Shown piece by piece: positions 10,050 through 17,978 of a stretch of 64,000 nt of DNA (position 1 is the stretch's first letter; every line of letters starts with the position of its first letter). Below the pieces are notes generated by a model. The model did not search any database. It saw nothing but the letters and a program-made list of their open reading frames with translations, and had not been told where the DNA came from. The position numbers and the translations under genes were made by a program. Source of the stretch: Bacteroidales bacterium (GTDB lineage Bacteria > Bacteroidota > Bacteroidia > Bacteroidales > Tenuifilaceae); contig RPRQ01000014.1 of NCBI GenBank assembly GCA_003818205.1, forward strand, positions 1 to 64,000, read 5' to 3'.

Positions 10050-10065
10050 TGTAACATATGTTACA
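10050..10065. promoter_or_regulatory. CRP/FNR-type operator upstream of the hcp cluster
   Basis: A perfect 16-base palindrome, TGTAACATATGTTACA. Its centre (10057.5) lies about 42 bases before the start of transcription expected from the TAGATTTG box at 10087-10094. That is the usual position for class II activation by a CRP/FNR-family protein. HcpR-like regulators of this superfamily control hcp in other anaerobes. Which protein binds here is inference. Confidence 0.7.
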
Positions 10066-10086
10066 TTCTACAAGAATGAGTTGCTC

Positions 10087-10094
10087 TAGATTTG
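10087..10094 (+). promoter_or_regulatory. Promoter -7 box of the hcp cluster
   Basis: TAGATTTG fits the Bacteroidota -7 consensus TAnnTTTG exactly. No good -33 TTTG box lies at the usual distance upstream, which suits a promoter that depends on an activator bound at the palindrome centred at 10057.5. Confidence 0.55.
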
Positions 10095-10147
10095 CAACAA
10101 GAAACAGAGGTTATATATCAGGCAAGAAAAACTAAAAACTTTATAAT

Positions 10148-11068
10148 ATGAAACGAGACATTATTAAGATTGACCGCGATAAGTGCACAGGTTGTGGACT
10201 ATGTGTTACAGGATGCCACGAGGGAGCGTTACAAATTGTCGACGGCAAAGCCGTTATGATTAGCGAATTGATGTGCGATGGACTTGGTGCTTGTATTGGC
10301 GAGTGCCCCGAGGGTGCAATTGAGATTGAATCTCGCGAAGCCGCTGCCTACGATGAGGTTTTAACTCTTTCGAAAATGGTTGAGAATGGTAAGAATACCG
10401 TTATTGCTCACCTAAAACATCTGAAAGACCACGCTCAAAAGGAGTATATGCGTCAGGGTGTAGAGTGGATGTTGGCGAATAGGGCCAAAATAAATTTTGA
10501 AGTTGATGAGGTAATCCAAGCAGTTCATAGCCATAATCCTTCATCTATGAAAACTCCACAGCCTCCAAAACCTGTATTTGTGGCATCACCCAATCATGGT
10601 GGAAGTGCATGCGGATGCCCCGGCTCAGCCGAGCGCACATTTAGCCATGCCCCAGCTAATGCTGGCGCAGGAATGGTTTCTGCTAAATCGGAGCTGACCC
10701 ATTGGCCTATACAGATGCATTTAATCAATCCTTATGCACCTCATTTTAAGGGTTCGAATCTACTGCTTGCAGCTGACTGCGTTGCATTTTCACTTGGAGG
10801 TTTTCATAGCGAATACCTAAAAGGTAAAACGCTTACAATTGCTTGCCCTAAGCTTGACTCTAACAAGGAAACATACGTTGAGAAAATTACTGCATTGATT
10901 GACGAGGGAGGGATTGATACGCTTACCATTATGAAAATGGAGGTTCCTTGCTGTGGCGGTTTAGTCCAACTTGCAAAAATGGCTGCTGATAAAGCAACCC
11001 GCAAAGTTCCTATCAAGGTTACAACTGTTGGATTACAAGGCGATATCCTTGAATCGACGTGGGTTTAA
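10148..11068 (+). CDS. Ferredoxin-like 4Fe-4S protein of the hcp locus
   Basis: The N-terminal ferredoxin domain has a full CTGCGLCVTGC cluster motif (Cys13/16/19/23). The second motif, CDGLGACIGEC (Cys43/49/53), lacks the usual second Cys, a variant common in this subfamily. A long C-terminal region (about residues 60-306) carries more cysteines (CGCPG and CCGG) that could bind another metal centre. It is first gene after the operator and sits directly before hcp, so it probably supplies electrons to Hcp. This is inferred from context. It is far longer than a simple ferredoxin. Confidence 0.8.
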   Translation: MKRDIIKIDRDKCTGCGLCVTGCHEGALQIVDGKAVMISELMCDGLGACIGECPEGAIEIESREAAAYDEVLTLSKMVENGKNTVIAHLKHLKDHAQKEYMRQGVEWMLANRAKINFEVDEVIQAVHSHNPSSMKTPQPPKPVFVASPNHGGSACGCPGSAERTFSHAPANAGAGMVSAKSELTHWPIQMHLINPYAPHFKGSNLLLAADCVAFSLGGFHSEYLKGKTLTIACPKLDSNKETYVEKITALIDEGGIDTLTIMKMEVPCCGGLVQLAKMAADKATRKVPIKVTTVGLQGDILESTWV

Positions 11069-11082
11069 TATTGTCAATACCC

Positions 11083-11135
11083 CAATAACTTAATAACCAA
11101 TAACTTAATAACCAATAACTTAATAACCAATAACT
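11083..11135. repeat. AATAACTT/AATAACC tandem repeat in operon spacer
   Basis: The spacer before hcp is built of alternating AATAACTT and AATAACC units. Related arrays fill two later spacers of the same cluster (13245-13303 and 14891-15040). It leaves hcp without a Shine-Dalgarno-rich leader. Confidence 0.75.
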
Positions 11136-11156
11136 AAAAAACTAATATCTAAAGAA

Positions 11157-12815
11157 ATGAGCATGTTTTGTTATCAATGTCAAGAAGCAGCCAAAGGTAC
11201 CGGCTGCACAGGTTCAAAGGGTGTATGCGGTGTTTCAGATGAGGTTATACACCTTCAAGATTTATTTGTTCATCTATTAAAAGGCCTTTCGTATTTCACT
11301 TTAGAGGCAAAGAAGAATGGAATAGACTATGGTAATGCTAACGTTTTTATTACTGAGGGTTTATTTACTACCATTACCAATGCCAATTTTTCAAAGGATG
11401 TATTTGTTCAAAAGGTAAGAGATGCCATTTCGCTTCGCGAAACCATAAAAGCAAATCTTAAGAAAGCAGGTGTGCAGGTTGACCTAACTTCAAAGGAATA
11501 CTTAACATGGAATGAGCAGAGCGATGAGAAAATCTTAGCGAAAGCATTCACAATCGACAGTAAGATTGATGCTCCAAACGAGGATATTCGTTCGCTCCGA
11601 GCGCTTACTCTTTATGGATTAAAAGGTTTAGCGGCTTACGTTTTACACGCTCATAACTTAAACTTTGAGGATAAATCTCTATATACATTTATTCAAGAGG
11701 TCTTAGTAAAGCTAACTGATGATACCCTTACCGTTGCTGATAATATCAATCTTGTAATGGAGACAGGTAAGTTCGGTGTTACTGCAATGGCTCTGCTCGA
11801 TAAGGCGAACACCACATCATACGGTAATCCTGAGATTACTAAGGTAAATATTGGTGTTGGCACCAAGCCAGGTATCCTAATCAGCGGTCACGATTTAAAG
11901 GATATGGAAGAACTCCTTGCCCAAACCGATGGAACAGGCGTTGATGTTTATACCCATAGCGAGATGCTCCCTGCAAATTATTATCCTGAGTTTAAGAAAT
12001 ACAAGCATTTTGTAGGTAACTACGGTGGTAGCTGGTGGAGCCAGAAAGAGGAGTTTACTACATTTAACGGGCCAATCCTTTTCACCACAAACTGCATTGT
12101 ACCTCCAACCTCTACTGCAACCTATAAGGATAGGGTGTTTACTACGGGTGCTTCGGGATATCCTGGAAGCAAGCATATTCCTGAAAGAGTTGCTGGCAAG
12201 CAGAAAGATTTTTCAGAGATAATAGAACTAGCAAAGAAATGTCAAGCACCGATTGAAATTGAGAAGGGTGAGATTATTGGTGGATTCGCTCACGCACAGG
12301 TTTTCGCTTTAGCCGATAAGGTGGTTGAGGCGGTTAAGAGTGGTGCAATTCGTAAGTTCATCGTTATGGCTGGTTGCGATGGTCGTATGAAAGGTCGTGA
12401 GTACTATACCGATTTTGCTCAGAAACTTCCAAAGGATACAGTAATTCTTACTGCTGGTTGTGCGAAGTTCCGCTATAACAAGCTACAGTTGGGTGATATC
12501 AATGGTATTCCAAGGATTTTGGATGCTGGTCAGTGCAACGACTCATACTCATTAGCTGTTATCGCTCTTAAACTAAAAGAGGTATTCCAACTGAATGATA
12601 TTAACGAGCTGCCAATCGCTTACAATATCGCTTGGTACGAGCAAAAAGCGGTAATTGTTCTTCTTGCGCTTCTTCACTTAGGCGTTAAGAATATTCATCT
12701 CGGCCCAACTTTGCCAGCATTCCTATCGCCAAATGTGGCTAAAGTATTAGTTGATACTTTCGGAATTGCAGGTATTACAACTGTTGACGAGGATATTAAA
12801 TTATTAGTAGGTTAA
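11157..12815 (+). CDS. hcp: Hydroxylamine reductase / hybrid cluster protein Hcp
   Basis: 552 residues, the usual Hcp length. The N-terminal cluster motif is Cys5-x2-Cys8-x8-Cys17-x6-Cys24 ([17 protein letters not shown]...), the short spacing seen in Hcp of anaerobes. Hybrid-cluster regions are visible downstream, such as '[13 protein letters not shown]', 'FTTNCIVPP', '[14 protein letters not shown]', '[11 protein letters not shown]' and '[10 protein letters not shown]'. In well-studied bacteria Hcp reduces nitric oxide or hydroxylamine in the cytoplasm and protects against nitrosative stress. It lies in a cluster with a ferredoxin-like protein and a nitric oxide reductase. Control by the CRP/FNR-type site upstream is likely. 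Confidence 0.95.
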   Translation: MSMFCYQCQEAAKGTGCTGSKGVCGVSDEVIHLQDLFVHLLKGLSYFTLEAKKNGIDYGNANVFITEGLFTTITNANFSKDVFVQKVRDAISLRETIKANLKKAGVQVDLTSKEYLTWNEQSDEKILAKAFTIDSKIDAPNEDIRSLRALTLYGLKGLAAYVLHAHNLNFEDKSLYTFIQEVLVKLTDDTLTVADNINLVMETGKFGVTAMALLDKANTTSYGNPEITKVNIGVGTKPGILISGHDLKDMEELLAQTDGTGVDVYTHSEMLPANYYPEFKKYKHFVGNYGGSWWSQKEEFTTFNGPILFTTNCIVPPTSTATYKDRVFTTGASGYPGSKHIPERVAGKQKDFSEIIELAKKCQAPIEIEKGEIIGGFAHAQVFALADKVVEAVKSGAIRKFIVMAGCDGRMKGREYYTDFAQKLPKDTVILTAGCAKFRYNKLQLGDINGIPRILDAGQCNDSYSLAVIALKLKEVFQLNDINELPIAYNIAWYEQKAVIVLLALLHLGVKNIHLGPTLPAFLSPNVAKVLVDTFGIAGITTVDEDIKLLVG

Positions 12816-12822
12816 TTAATTC

Positions 12823-12878
12823 AACGCAACGTCGCGAAGACGCAACAAAAAATTTAGCGTCTTTGCGCCTTAGCGTTA
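12823..12878. repeat. Imperfect inverted repeat between hcp and cupin gene
   Basis: AACGCAACGTCGCGAAGACGC on the left is partly complementary to GCGTCTTTGCGCCTTAGCGTT on the right. This 'cgtctttgcgccttagcgtt' sequence is a familiar Bacteroidota interspersed repeat. It rules out the in-frame TTG at 12863 as start of the next gene. Confidence 0.55.
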
Positions 12879-12892
12879 AAAACTTAGAAACT

Positions 12893-13231
12893 ATGACAAC
12901 AAACGAATTTCCAAAAGGCAAACAGTTCCGCTTTACCAACGAGGTTGAGTATTCAAGCGGAGGAATTGTAAGTAAAAATGTGCTAAAGCGACCAACAGGG
13001 AATATCTCTGTTTTTGCTTTTGATAAAGGCGAAGGTCTTAGCGAGCACACAGCACCTTTCGATGCAATGGTGCAGGTTCTCGACGGAAAGGTAAAAATCA
13101 CCATTGGTGGTGAACCACACGATTTGGAGGTTGGTGAAACTATCATAATGCCTGCAAATGTTTCGCATGCGCTTCATGCAACTGAGCGGTTCAAGATGTT
13201 GTTGACGATGATTAAAGAGCCGGCAATTTGA
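12893..13231 (+). CDS. Small cupin-domain protein
   Basis: Single-domain cupin of 112 residues. The beta-barrel pattern is clear: 'GEGLSEHTAPFDAMVQVLDG' followed by 'LEVGETIIMPANVSHAL'. Metal ligands are incomplete compared with the classical HxH...E...H set, since only one His is present in the first motif. The ATG at 12893 is used because an upstream TTG would translate the repeat in front of it. It lies between hcp and the PepSY-type membrane gene. A second small cupin (15042-15347) lies in the same cluster, suggesting paired small-molecule or redox sensors. That role is inference. Confidence 0.8.
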   Translation: MTTNEFPKGKQFRFTNEVEYSSGGIVSKNVLKRPTGNISVFAFDKGEGLSEHTAPFDAMVQVLDGKVKITIGGEPHDLEVGETIIMPANVSHALHATERFKMLLTMIKEPAI

Positions 13232-13244
13232 TAATTTGCCAATG

Positions 13245-13303
13245 AACTAATAACTAATAACCAATAACTCAATAACCCAATAACCCAATAACCCAATAAC
13301 TAA
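13245..13303. repeat. AATAACCC tandem repeat in operon spacer
   Basis: Units AATAACT/AATAACC shift to AATAACCC (8 bases) repeated about four times, ending just before the ATG at 13312. Same sequence family as at 11083 and 14891. Confidence 0.75.
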
Positions 13304-13311
13304 AACCCCCA

Positions 13312-14883
13312 ATGAGCCGACTTTACAAGTCCTTTCAGAAGTATCATAAGTGGTTTGCGTTAATCTTTACGCTGTTTTTTATTCTCTTTGCCCTATCGGG
13401 TATAGTGCTAAACCATCGCTCATTAATTAGCGGGGTTGATGTTAACCGCAAATGGCTTCCCAATAGCTATGCACTTAAAAATTGGAATCTGGCATCAGTA
13501 AAGGGAGATGTAAAGGTAGGAGAGGACTCCATACTGTTTTATGGTGGTGCGGGTGTATGGTTGACGGATTCTGCATTATCGAAGTGGACGCCATTTATGA
13601 ATGGTTTTCCAAAAGGCTCCGACCAACGAAAGATTTTTGATTTAATCCAAACGCCTAATGGCGATTATTTTGCTGCTACACGATTTGGACTGTATCGGTA
13701 TTCAACAATACAGCAAAGTTGGAGTAAACAGCAATTTTTCTCGGAGGATGATGAATTCATTACAGGACTCGAAGTGGTTAAGGATAAACTTTACGTTTTA
13801 ACACGAAATCATCTTTATACATCATCTCTTGATAATGCAAACCTGTCATTTACTAAGGTTGAACTTATTGTTCCTGAAGGGAGCAAGCCAAAGATTACCA
13901 TTTTTAGGTTATTCTGGATAATTCATAGCGGCGAAATACTTGGTATTTCGGGTCGTTTGGTGGTTGATTTGATGGGATTGATAATGCTCTTCCTGAGCAT
14001 TACAGGTTTAATCTACTTTCTATTTCCTAAGATTATTAAAAGAGTAAAAGATAAAATTAGGTTAAGCCGTTTAAAACGTACCACCCGATTCTCATACAAT
14101 TGGCATATCAAGATTGGTATTTATACTTCTATATTACTAGTAATTGTAAGTTTTACAGGGATATTTCTTCGTCCACCGTTTTTGCTACTTGTTGTAAATG
14201 GAGTTATAACGCAAAGGTCTAATCCTAATAATATTAACGAGATATTTTGGAGCGATAAGCTCCGCGATATAAAATACGATGAGCAAAGGGATATCTTCCT
14301 TTTGGCAACTTCCGATGGGATTTATTATAGTCGTAATGGATTCACATCTGCACTCAAAAAATTTCCTGTCGAGCCACCTGTAAGTATTATGGGTATTAAT
14401 GTTTTGGAGATATTGGATAATGGTGATTATTTGGTAGGTAGTTTTAGTGGTGCTTACCGTTGGAATCCATACACAGGTTTGGTTGCCGAATATTTTTCGG
14501 GACAGCCAATACACGTCAATTCGGGATTTTCCTCTCCATTCGGAAGTTTTGCCATTGCAGGATTTTCGAATAATTCAGGGAAGGAATATTTCTTTGATTA
14601 TGACAAGGGTATTTTTTCAACTCAACCTAATATACACGTTTTTGAAATGCCTCAAATTGTTAAAGACTCATTCCCATTCCCACTCTGGAATCTAGCACAG
14701 GAGGTTCATACATGCAGAATTTATTCTCCTATCATTGGTCTTTTCTATATTCTCATTGTGCCTTTGGCTGGTATTGCAATGCTTGTTCTAATCATTACTG
14801 GGGTTTGGATGTGGTATAAGAAGTCGGGAGTCGGGAGTCGGAAGTCAGAAGTCGGGAGTCAGAAGTCAGAAGTCGGGAGTTAG
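13312..14883 (+). CDS. PepSY-associated membrane protein
   Basis: Inner-membrane protein of the PepSY-TM type. 'YHKWFALIFTLFFILFALSG' near the N-terminus is the typical first helix with a conserved His. Three further helical stretches lie near residues 220-245, 265-290 and 480-505 (VPLAGIAMLVLIITGVWMWY). Two soluble segments contain short propeller-like repeats ('DLIQTPNGDYFAATRFGLYRY', 'LEILDNGDYLVGSFSGAYRW'). Family members are linked to iron or flavin redox at the membrane. Here the setting suggests a part in NO or electron handling. Oddity: the last ~17 residues (SGVGSRKSEVGSQKSEVGS) are encoded by a 7-base tandem repeat that runs past the stop. Confidence 0.75.
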   Translation: MSRLYKSFQKYHKWFALIFTLFFILFALSGIVLNHRSLISGVDVNRKWLPNSYALKNWNLASVKGDVKVGEDSILFYGGAGVWLTDSALSKWTPFMNGFPKGSDQRKIFDLIQTPNGDYFAATRFGLYRYSTIQQSWSKQQFFSEDDEFITGLEVVKDKLYVLTRNHLYTSSLDNANLSFTKVELIVPEGSKPKITIFRLFWIIHSGEILGISGRLVVDLMGLIMLFLSITGLIYFLFPKIIKRVKDKIRLSRLKRTTRFSYNWHIKIGIYTSILLVIVSFTGIFLRPPFLLLVVNGVITQRSNPNNINEIFWSDKLRDIKYDEQRDIFLLATSDGIYYSRNGFTSALKKFPVEPPVSIMGINVLEILDNGDYLVGSFSGAYRWNPYTGLVAEYFSGQPIHVNSGFSSPFGSFAIAGFSNNSGKEYFFDYDKGIFSTQPNIHVFEMPQIVKDSFPFPLWNLAQEVHTCRIYSPIIGLFYILIVPLAGIAMLVLIITGVWMWYKKSGVGSRKSEVGSQKSEVGS

Positions 14884-14890
14884 AAGTCAG
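14822..14890. repeat. 7-base tandem repeat overlapping a gene 3' end
   Basis: About ten copies of AGTCRGR (AGTCGGG, AGTCAGA, AGTCGGA; one AGTTAGA supplies the stop codon). The array encodes the tail of the PepSY-type protein and directly abuts the AATAACCC array. Confidence 0.85.
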
Positions 14891-15040
14891 TAACCAATAA
14901 CCAATAACCCAATAACCCAATAACCCAATAACCCAATAACCCAATAACCCAATAACCAATAACCCAATAACCCAATAACCCAATAACCCAATAACCCAAT
15001 AACCCAATAACCAATAACCAATAACCAATAACCCAATAAC
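14891..15040. repeat. AATAACCC minisatellite, about 150 bases
   Basis: An almost pure array of AATAACCC (8 bases) mixed with AATAACC (7 bases). It fills the gap between the PepSY-type gene and the second cupin, ending directly at that gene's ATG. Copy number in such arrays can vary by slippage, so spacing between the two genes may differ between strains. Confidence 0.9.
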
Positions 15041-15041
15041 C

Positions 15042-15347
15042 ATGCACTTAACTACACTAGAAACCGCCGAAAAAGTCCCCTTCAACCTCGATGGTCATAA
15101 GATGTTTACTAACGAAAAGGTCGAATTGGTTCATCTTGCACTTAAACCAAACGAAGAGATTGCCTTACATGCAAATCCTTTCGATGTGATTTTCTTTGTT
15201 CTCGAAGGTGCAGGGTTAGTATTATTCGAGAAGGAGATATTCAATGTTGAGCCTAATACATCAATCTTTATTGAGAAGGATAAGCAACGAGGTATGAGGA
15301 ACCATAGCAACTCAATTTTTAGAGTCTTGGTCTGCAAGGTTTTTTAG
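15042..15347 (+). CDS. Second small cupin-domain protein
   Basis: A 101-residue single cupin: 'LKPNEEIALHANPFDVIFFVLEGAG' then 'FNVEPNTSIFIEKDKQRGMRN'. As in the first cupin of this cluster, only one His is seen in motif 1, and PFD follows it in both, so the two proteins look related (HANPFDVIFFVLEG compared with HTAPFDAMVQVLDG). The start codon follows the tandem repeat with no spacer and no ribosome-binding site. It precedes the nitric oxide reductase gene by 113 bases. Function unknown; context suggests the nitrosative-stress response. Confidence 0.8.
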   Translation: MHLTTLETAEKVPFNLDGHKMFTNEKVELVHLALKPNEEIALHANPFDVIFFVLEGAGLVLFEKEIFNVEPNTSIFIEKDKQRGMRNHSNSIFRVLVCKVF

Positions 15348-15460
15348 AACTCTATGTGCTGCAACTACTTTAGGCACTTAAGGCACTTGAAGTACTTTAG
15401 GCACTTTTCACTCAATTATAAATCACAATAGCAATTATTGTTTAACTTAAACCAACTAAT

Positions 15461-17707
15461 ATGAACACAAAAAAACTCTGGATTGGCTTTATCATCGTGA
15501 TGGTGGGCAGCTTCTCCGTTTTAGGTATTTTTGGATACGAGATATATCTTCAAAAACCACCGATACCCAATAAGGTGATAAGCGACAGCGGCGAGCAGCT
15601 TTTCATCGCTCAGGAAATAATGGATGGTCAAAGTGTTTGGCAATCAATTGGCGGTCAGGAGATGGGCACAGTTTGGGGACACGGTGCTTATGTTGCTCCC
15701 GATTGGTCGGCAGATTGGCTTCATCGCGAAGCGGTATTTATGCTGAATGTTCTTGCAAAAGAACAGGATTCTTCATCCTACGATAACTTGTCGCCCGAGC
15801 GTCAAGCATATCTGAAAGCCTTACTTCAGAAGGATATACGCACGAATCGCTACGATGAATCTACACAGACTTTAAAAATATCCGATTTAAGAGCAAAAGC
15901 AATTAAAGCAAATGCAGAATACTATAAAAACTTGTTTACCAATGGGAAAGAGCAAGAAAAGGAGCGTTTGGCTTACGCTATTCCTGAGAATACTATAAAA
16001 GATGAAGTTAGCATGCAAAAGATGAATGCTTTCTTTTTCTGGGCTTCGTGGGCATGCGTAACCGAGCGACCCAATAATGATATTACTTATACAAGCAATT
16101 GGCCTGGTGATGATTTAGTTGGTAACCATCCAACTGGTAAACATCTATTTTGGACAATGTTTAGTATTGTTGTTCTATTGTTAGGTATTGGATTGCTTGG
16201 TTTCTTCTACGCTAAAAATCAGGATAACGAAACGGGTGTGGAGAAATACCCCGAGAACGACCCTCTTATCAATTTGCAGGCGACACCATCGATGAAAGCA
16301 ACCCTAAAGTATTTTTGGATAGTTGCAGGATTGATTCTTCTACAGGTAATAACAGGTATTGTTACTGCCCATTTTGGCGTTGAGGGAAATAGTTTCTACG
16401 GATTAAATTTAGATACAATACTTCCTTATACTATTTCGCGAACATGGCACGTACAATTGGCTATTTTCTGGATTGCAACCGCTTGGTTGGCAACAGGTCT
16501 ATTCATTGCACCGGCAGTATCTGGGGTTGAACCTAAATATCAACGATTAGGTGTAAATGTTCTCTTTGGTGCTCTGTTGATAGTTGTTCTTGGTTCTATG
16601 GCAGGCGAATGGTTAGGTGTAATGCAGAAATTAGGCTTGGTTCAAAATTTCTATTTTGGACATTCTGGTTACGAATACATTGATTTAGGTAAGTTTTGGC
16701 AAATTCTCCTTTTTGGTGGTTTACTTATTTGGTTATTCTTAATGATTCGCGCACTATTACCTGCACTTAAGGTAAAATCGGAAAGCCGGAACTTGTTAGT
16801 TCTCTTTACCATCTCATCTATTGCCATTGCTGCTTTTTACGGAGCCGCTTTAATGATTGGCCGTCAAACGCACCTATCCATAGCTGAGTACTGGAGATGG
16901 TGGGTAGTTCATCTTTGGGTAGAGGGATTCTTCGAGGTCTTTGCAACTACAGTTATCGCTTTCGTATTGGTAAAACTTGGGTTACTAAATATTAAACGAG
17001 CAACTATTGGTTCTCTAATCGCAACAATCATTTATTTACTTGGAGGGATTATTGGAACATTCCATCATCTATACTTTGCAGGTGTGCCAATGTCAATAAT
17101 AGCTTTAGGTGCTTCGTTTAGCGCATTGGAGGTTGTTCCTCTTGTACTTATGGGATTTGAGGCTTGGCACAACTACACGTTGACCAAAACAACTCGTTGG
17201 ATGCTTAAGTACAAATGGGCAATCTACAGTTTTATTGCAGTTGCAGTTTGGAATTTAGTTGGAGCAGGAGTATTTGGTTTCTTGATTAATCCTCCACTTG
17301 CTTTGTACTACATGCAAGGGTTGAATTTAACACCTGTTCATGCACACACTGCTCTATTCGGAGTATATGGGATGCTAGGAATTGGTTTGATGCTTTTTTC
17401 CCTGCGAGGTATGACGATAAAAGAGGAGTGGAACGAGAAAATTTTGAAGTATTCATTCTGGTGCTTCCAAATAGGTTTGATATTAATGGTTACGATAAGC
17501 ATTTTGCCTGTTGGTATTAAGCAAACCATTGCTTCGGTTGACCATGGAATTTGGTATGCCCGCTCGATGGAATTTATGCAGGAACCTTCGATGTTAACTT
17601 TACGATGGTTACGCATAATTGGCGATACTATCTTTGCCCTTGGTAGCGTTGGCCTTGTTTACTTTGTCGTTGGACTAAAGACAGGTTGGTCGTTAAAAAA
17701 GAATTAA
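15461..17707 (+). CDS. norB: Quinol-type nitric oxide reductase, single subunit
   Basis: 748 residues, the length of single-subunit qNOR (NorZ) enzymes, which reduce 2 NO to N2O at the membrane with quinol as donor. An N-terminal helix and a periplasmic domain ('SIGGQEMGTVWGHGAYVAPDWSADWLHRE' region) precede about 13 helices. Expected haem and FeB ligands are visible: 'SRTWHVQLAIFW', 'WWVVHLWVEGFFEVFATT', 'GTFHHLYFAG' and 'HAHTALFGVYGMLG'. There is no partner NorC gene and no CxxCH motif, supporting the quinol type. It is the last gene of the hcp cluster and is followed by a strong terminator. The gene may also have its own promoter in the 113-base gap. Confidence 0.93.
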   Translation: MNTKKLWIGFIIVMVGSFSVLGIFGYEIYLQKPPIPNKVISDSGEQLFIAQEIMDGQSVWQSIGGQEMGTVWGHGAYVAPDWSADWLHREAVFMLNVLAKEQDSSSYDNLSPERQAYLKALLQKDIRTNRYDESTQTLKISDLRAKAIKANAEYYKNLFTNGKEQEKERLAYAIPENTIKDEVSMQKMNAFFFWASWACVTERPNNDITYTSNWPGDDLVGNHPTGKHLFWTMFSIVVLLLGIGLLGFFYAKNQDNETGVEKYPENDPLINLQATPSMKATLKYFWIVAGLILLQVITGIVTAHFGVEGNSFYGLNLDTILPYTISRTWHVQLAIFWIATAWLATGLFIAPAVSGVEPKYQRLGVNVLFGALLIVVLGSMAGEWLGVMQKLGLVQNFYFGHSGYEYIDLGKFWQILLFGGLLIWLFLMIRALLPALKVKSESRNLLVLFTISSIAIAAFYGAALMIGRQTHLSIAEYWRWWVVHLWVEGFFEVFATTVIAFVLVKLGLLNIKRATIGSLIATIIYLLGGIIGTFHHLYFAGVPMSIIALGASFSALEVVPLVLMGFEAWHNYTLTKTTRWMLKYKWAIYSFIAVAVWNLVGAGVFGFLINPPLALYYMQGLNLTPVHAHTALFGVYGMLGIGLMLFSLRGMTIKEEWNEKILKYSFWCFQIGLILMVTISILPVGIKQTIASVDHGIWYARSMEFMQEPSMLTLRWLRIIGDTIFALGSVGLVYFVVGLKTGWSLKKN

Positions 17708-17721
17708 ATATTGCTAATACT

Positions 17722-17769
17722 ATAGCCCCATTCAGATTTATAAAAATTATCTGAATGGGGCTATTTTTA
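17722..17769 (+). terminator. Rho-independent terminator after norB
   Basis: A perfect 16-base stem (ATAGCCCCATTCAGAT at 17722-17737 and its complement at 17749-17764) with an 11-base loop and a T-run after it. It closes the nitrosative-stress cluster. Confidence 0.9.
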
Positions 17770-17978
17770 TTTGGCACATTTATATTAGGCACTCTAAACA
17801 CAAAATATATATATATTCTGAATTTTTTTTTTGTAATAAAATATTAGACTCAACATTGGTGATTATAAAAATTTTGCTATCAATTTGTAGGCAATAAAAA
17901 AAACAATAACTTCACAAACGAAAGAAATAGATTTTACCAAATCTTCTATGAGATCGGATTTAATATAAATCATTTATT

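Noticed and set aside
14891-15040. CRISPR-like array
   Set aside because: The unit is only 7-8 bases with no spacers; it is a simple tandem repeat.
14795-15085. Minus-strand frame rich in 'GYWVIGLL' repeats
   Set aside because: It is only the translation of the AATAACCC tandem array and has no family features.
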